21,995 nt of DNA from CAZSTA01 sp964609495 [NCBI: uncultured bacterium] (lineage in GTDB: Bacteria > CAZSTA01): assembly GCA_964609495.1 (NCBI GenBank), contig CAZSTA010000040.1, positions 1 through 21,995 on the forward strand, written 5' to 3'. The notes below the pieces were generated by a model. The model saw only the letters and a list, made by a program, of their open reading frames with translations. It had not been told where the DNA came from and did no database searches. Below, piece after piece: positions 21,861-21,995 of this stretch. The position numbers and the translations under genes are program-made. The first letter of the stretch is position 1. Each line of letters opens with the position of its first letter.

Positions 21861-21995
21861 GATTGACGCATCGCCTTTAATAGTATCTCTTCAACGCTAT
21901 GAAGAATTGAAATCTAAAAGTCATCCGAAAACTTATTCTCTAAATTAGACGAAGAATGAGGGGAAAATGTTTACCGTGATTCAGGGATTGCTTTG

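Overview
The window looks like chromosome from an uncultured, Gram-negative-type (diderm) bacterium of moderate GC content. Diderm organisation is inferred from a TolC-family outer-membrane channel with clear barrel strands, a periplasmic adaptor, and SPase-type signal peptides. Codons such as ATA, AGA, AGG and GGA are common. NHL/TPR proteins, sugar ABC transporters and URO-D-family proteins together recall candidate phyla such as Aerophobota, Atribacterota or Poribacteria, but the window holds no taxonomic marker, so this is only an impression. I see no rRNA, tRNA, CRISPR array, transposase or prophage gene.

Layout. (1) 1-3211: the 3' part of an NHL-repeat/TPR membrane protein, a terminator, then an FGGY-family sugar kinase. 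(2) 3345-4361: a lone hypothetical two-helix membrane protein that looks AT-richer than its neighbours. (3) 4362-10339: a strong sigma70-type promoter leads into a carbohydrate ABC transporter (binding protein, hairpin, two permeases; no ATPase), two different URO-D-superfamily proteins, an orphan DUF433 antitoxin and a 28-codon remnant that looks like its deleted DUF5615 toxin. (4) 10406-12552: a zinc-dependent medium-chain dehydrogenase and a Gfo/Idh/MocA oxidoreductase, ending in a hairpin. (5) 12637-15716: an MFS transporter (minus strand) and an L-fucose-isomerase-like gene (plus strand) fire from divergent promoters; the isomerase-like gene has a leader with two competing RNA structures. 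(6) 15720-16000: palindromic GC-rich repeats and the terminator of the next operon. (7) 16021-21755, all minus strand: a five-gene tripartite efflux operon in the order short all-helical TolC-like protein, full TolC-like channel, MacA-like adaptor, MacB-like permease, MacB/LolD-like ATPase.

How they work together. Regions 1 and 3-5 read as a sugar or sugar-derivative uptake and catabolism locus: import (ABC, perhaps MFS), NAD(P)-linked oxidation (dehydrogenase, Gfo/Idh/MocA), aldose-ketose isomerisation (FucI-like), phosphorylation (FGGY kinase), and two URO-D-fold proteins of unknown chemistry. The substrate cannot be read from the sequence. Region 7 is a drug, peptide or lipid export pump.

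The most unusual points are: the leader of the isomerase-like gene with mutually exclusive antiterminator- and terminator-like pairings; a TolC-fold protein that appears to lack both beta-barrel segments beside a normal one; a 48-bp in-frame tandem duplication in the MacA-like adaptor; two URO-D paralogues without the usual zinc-thiol ligands inside a sugar locus; a decayed toxin behind an intact antitoxin; and a 55-bp palindromic repeat found in direct orientation on both sides of the sugar block.
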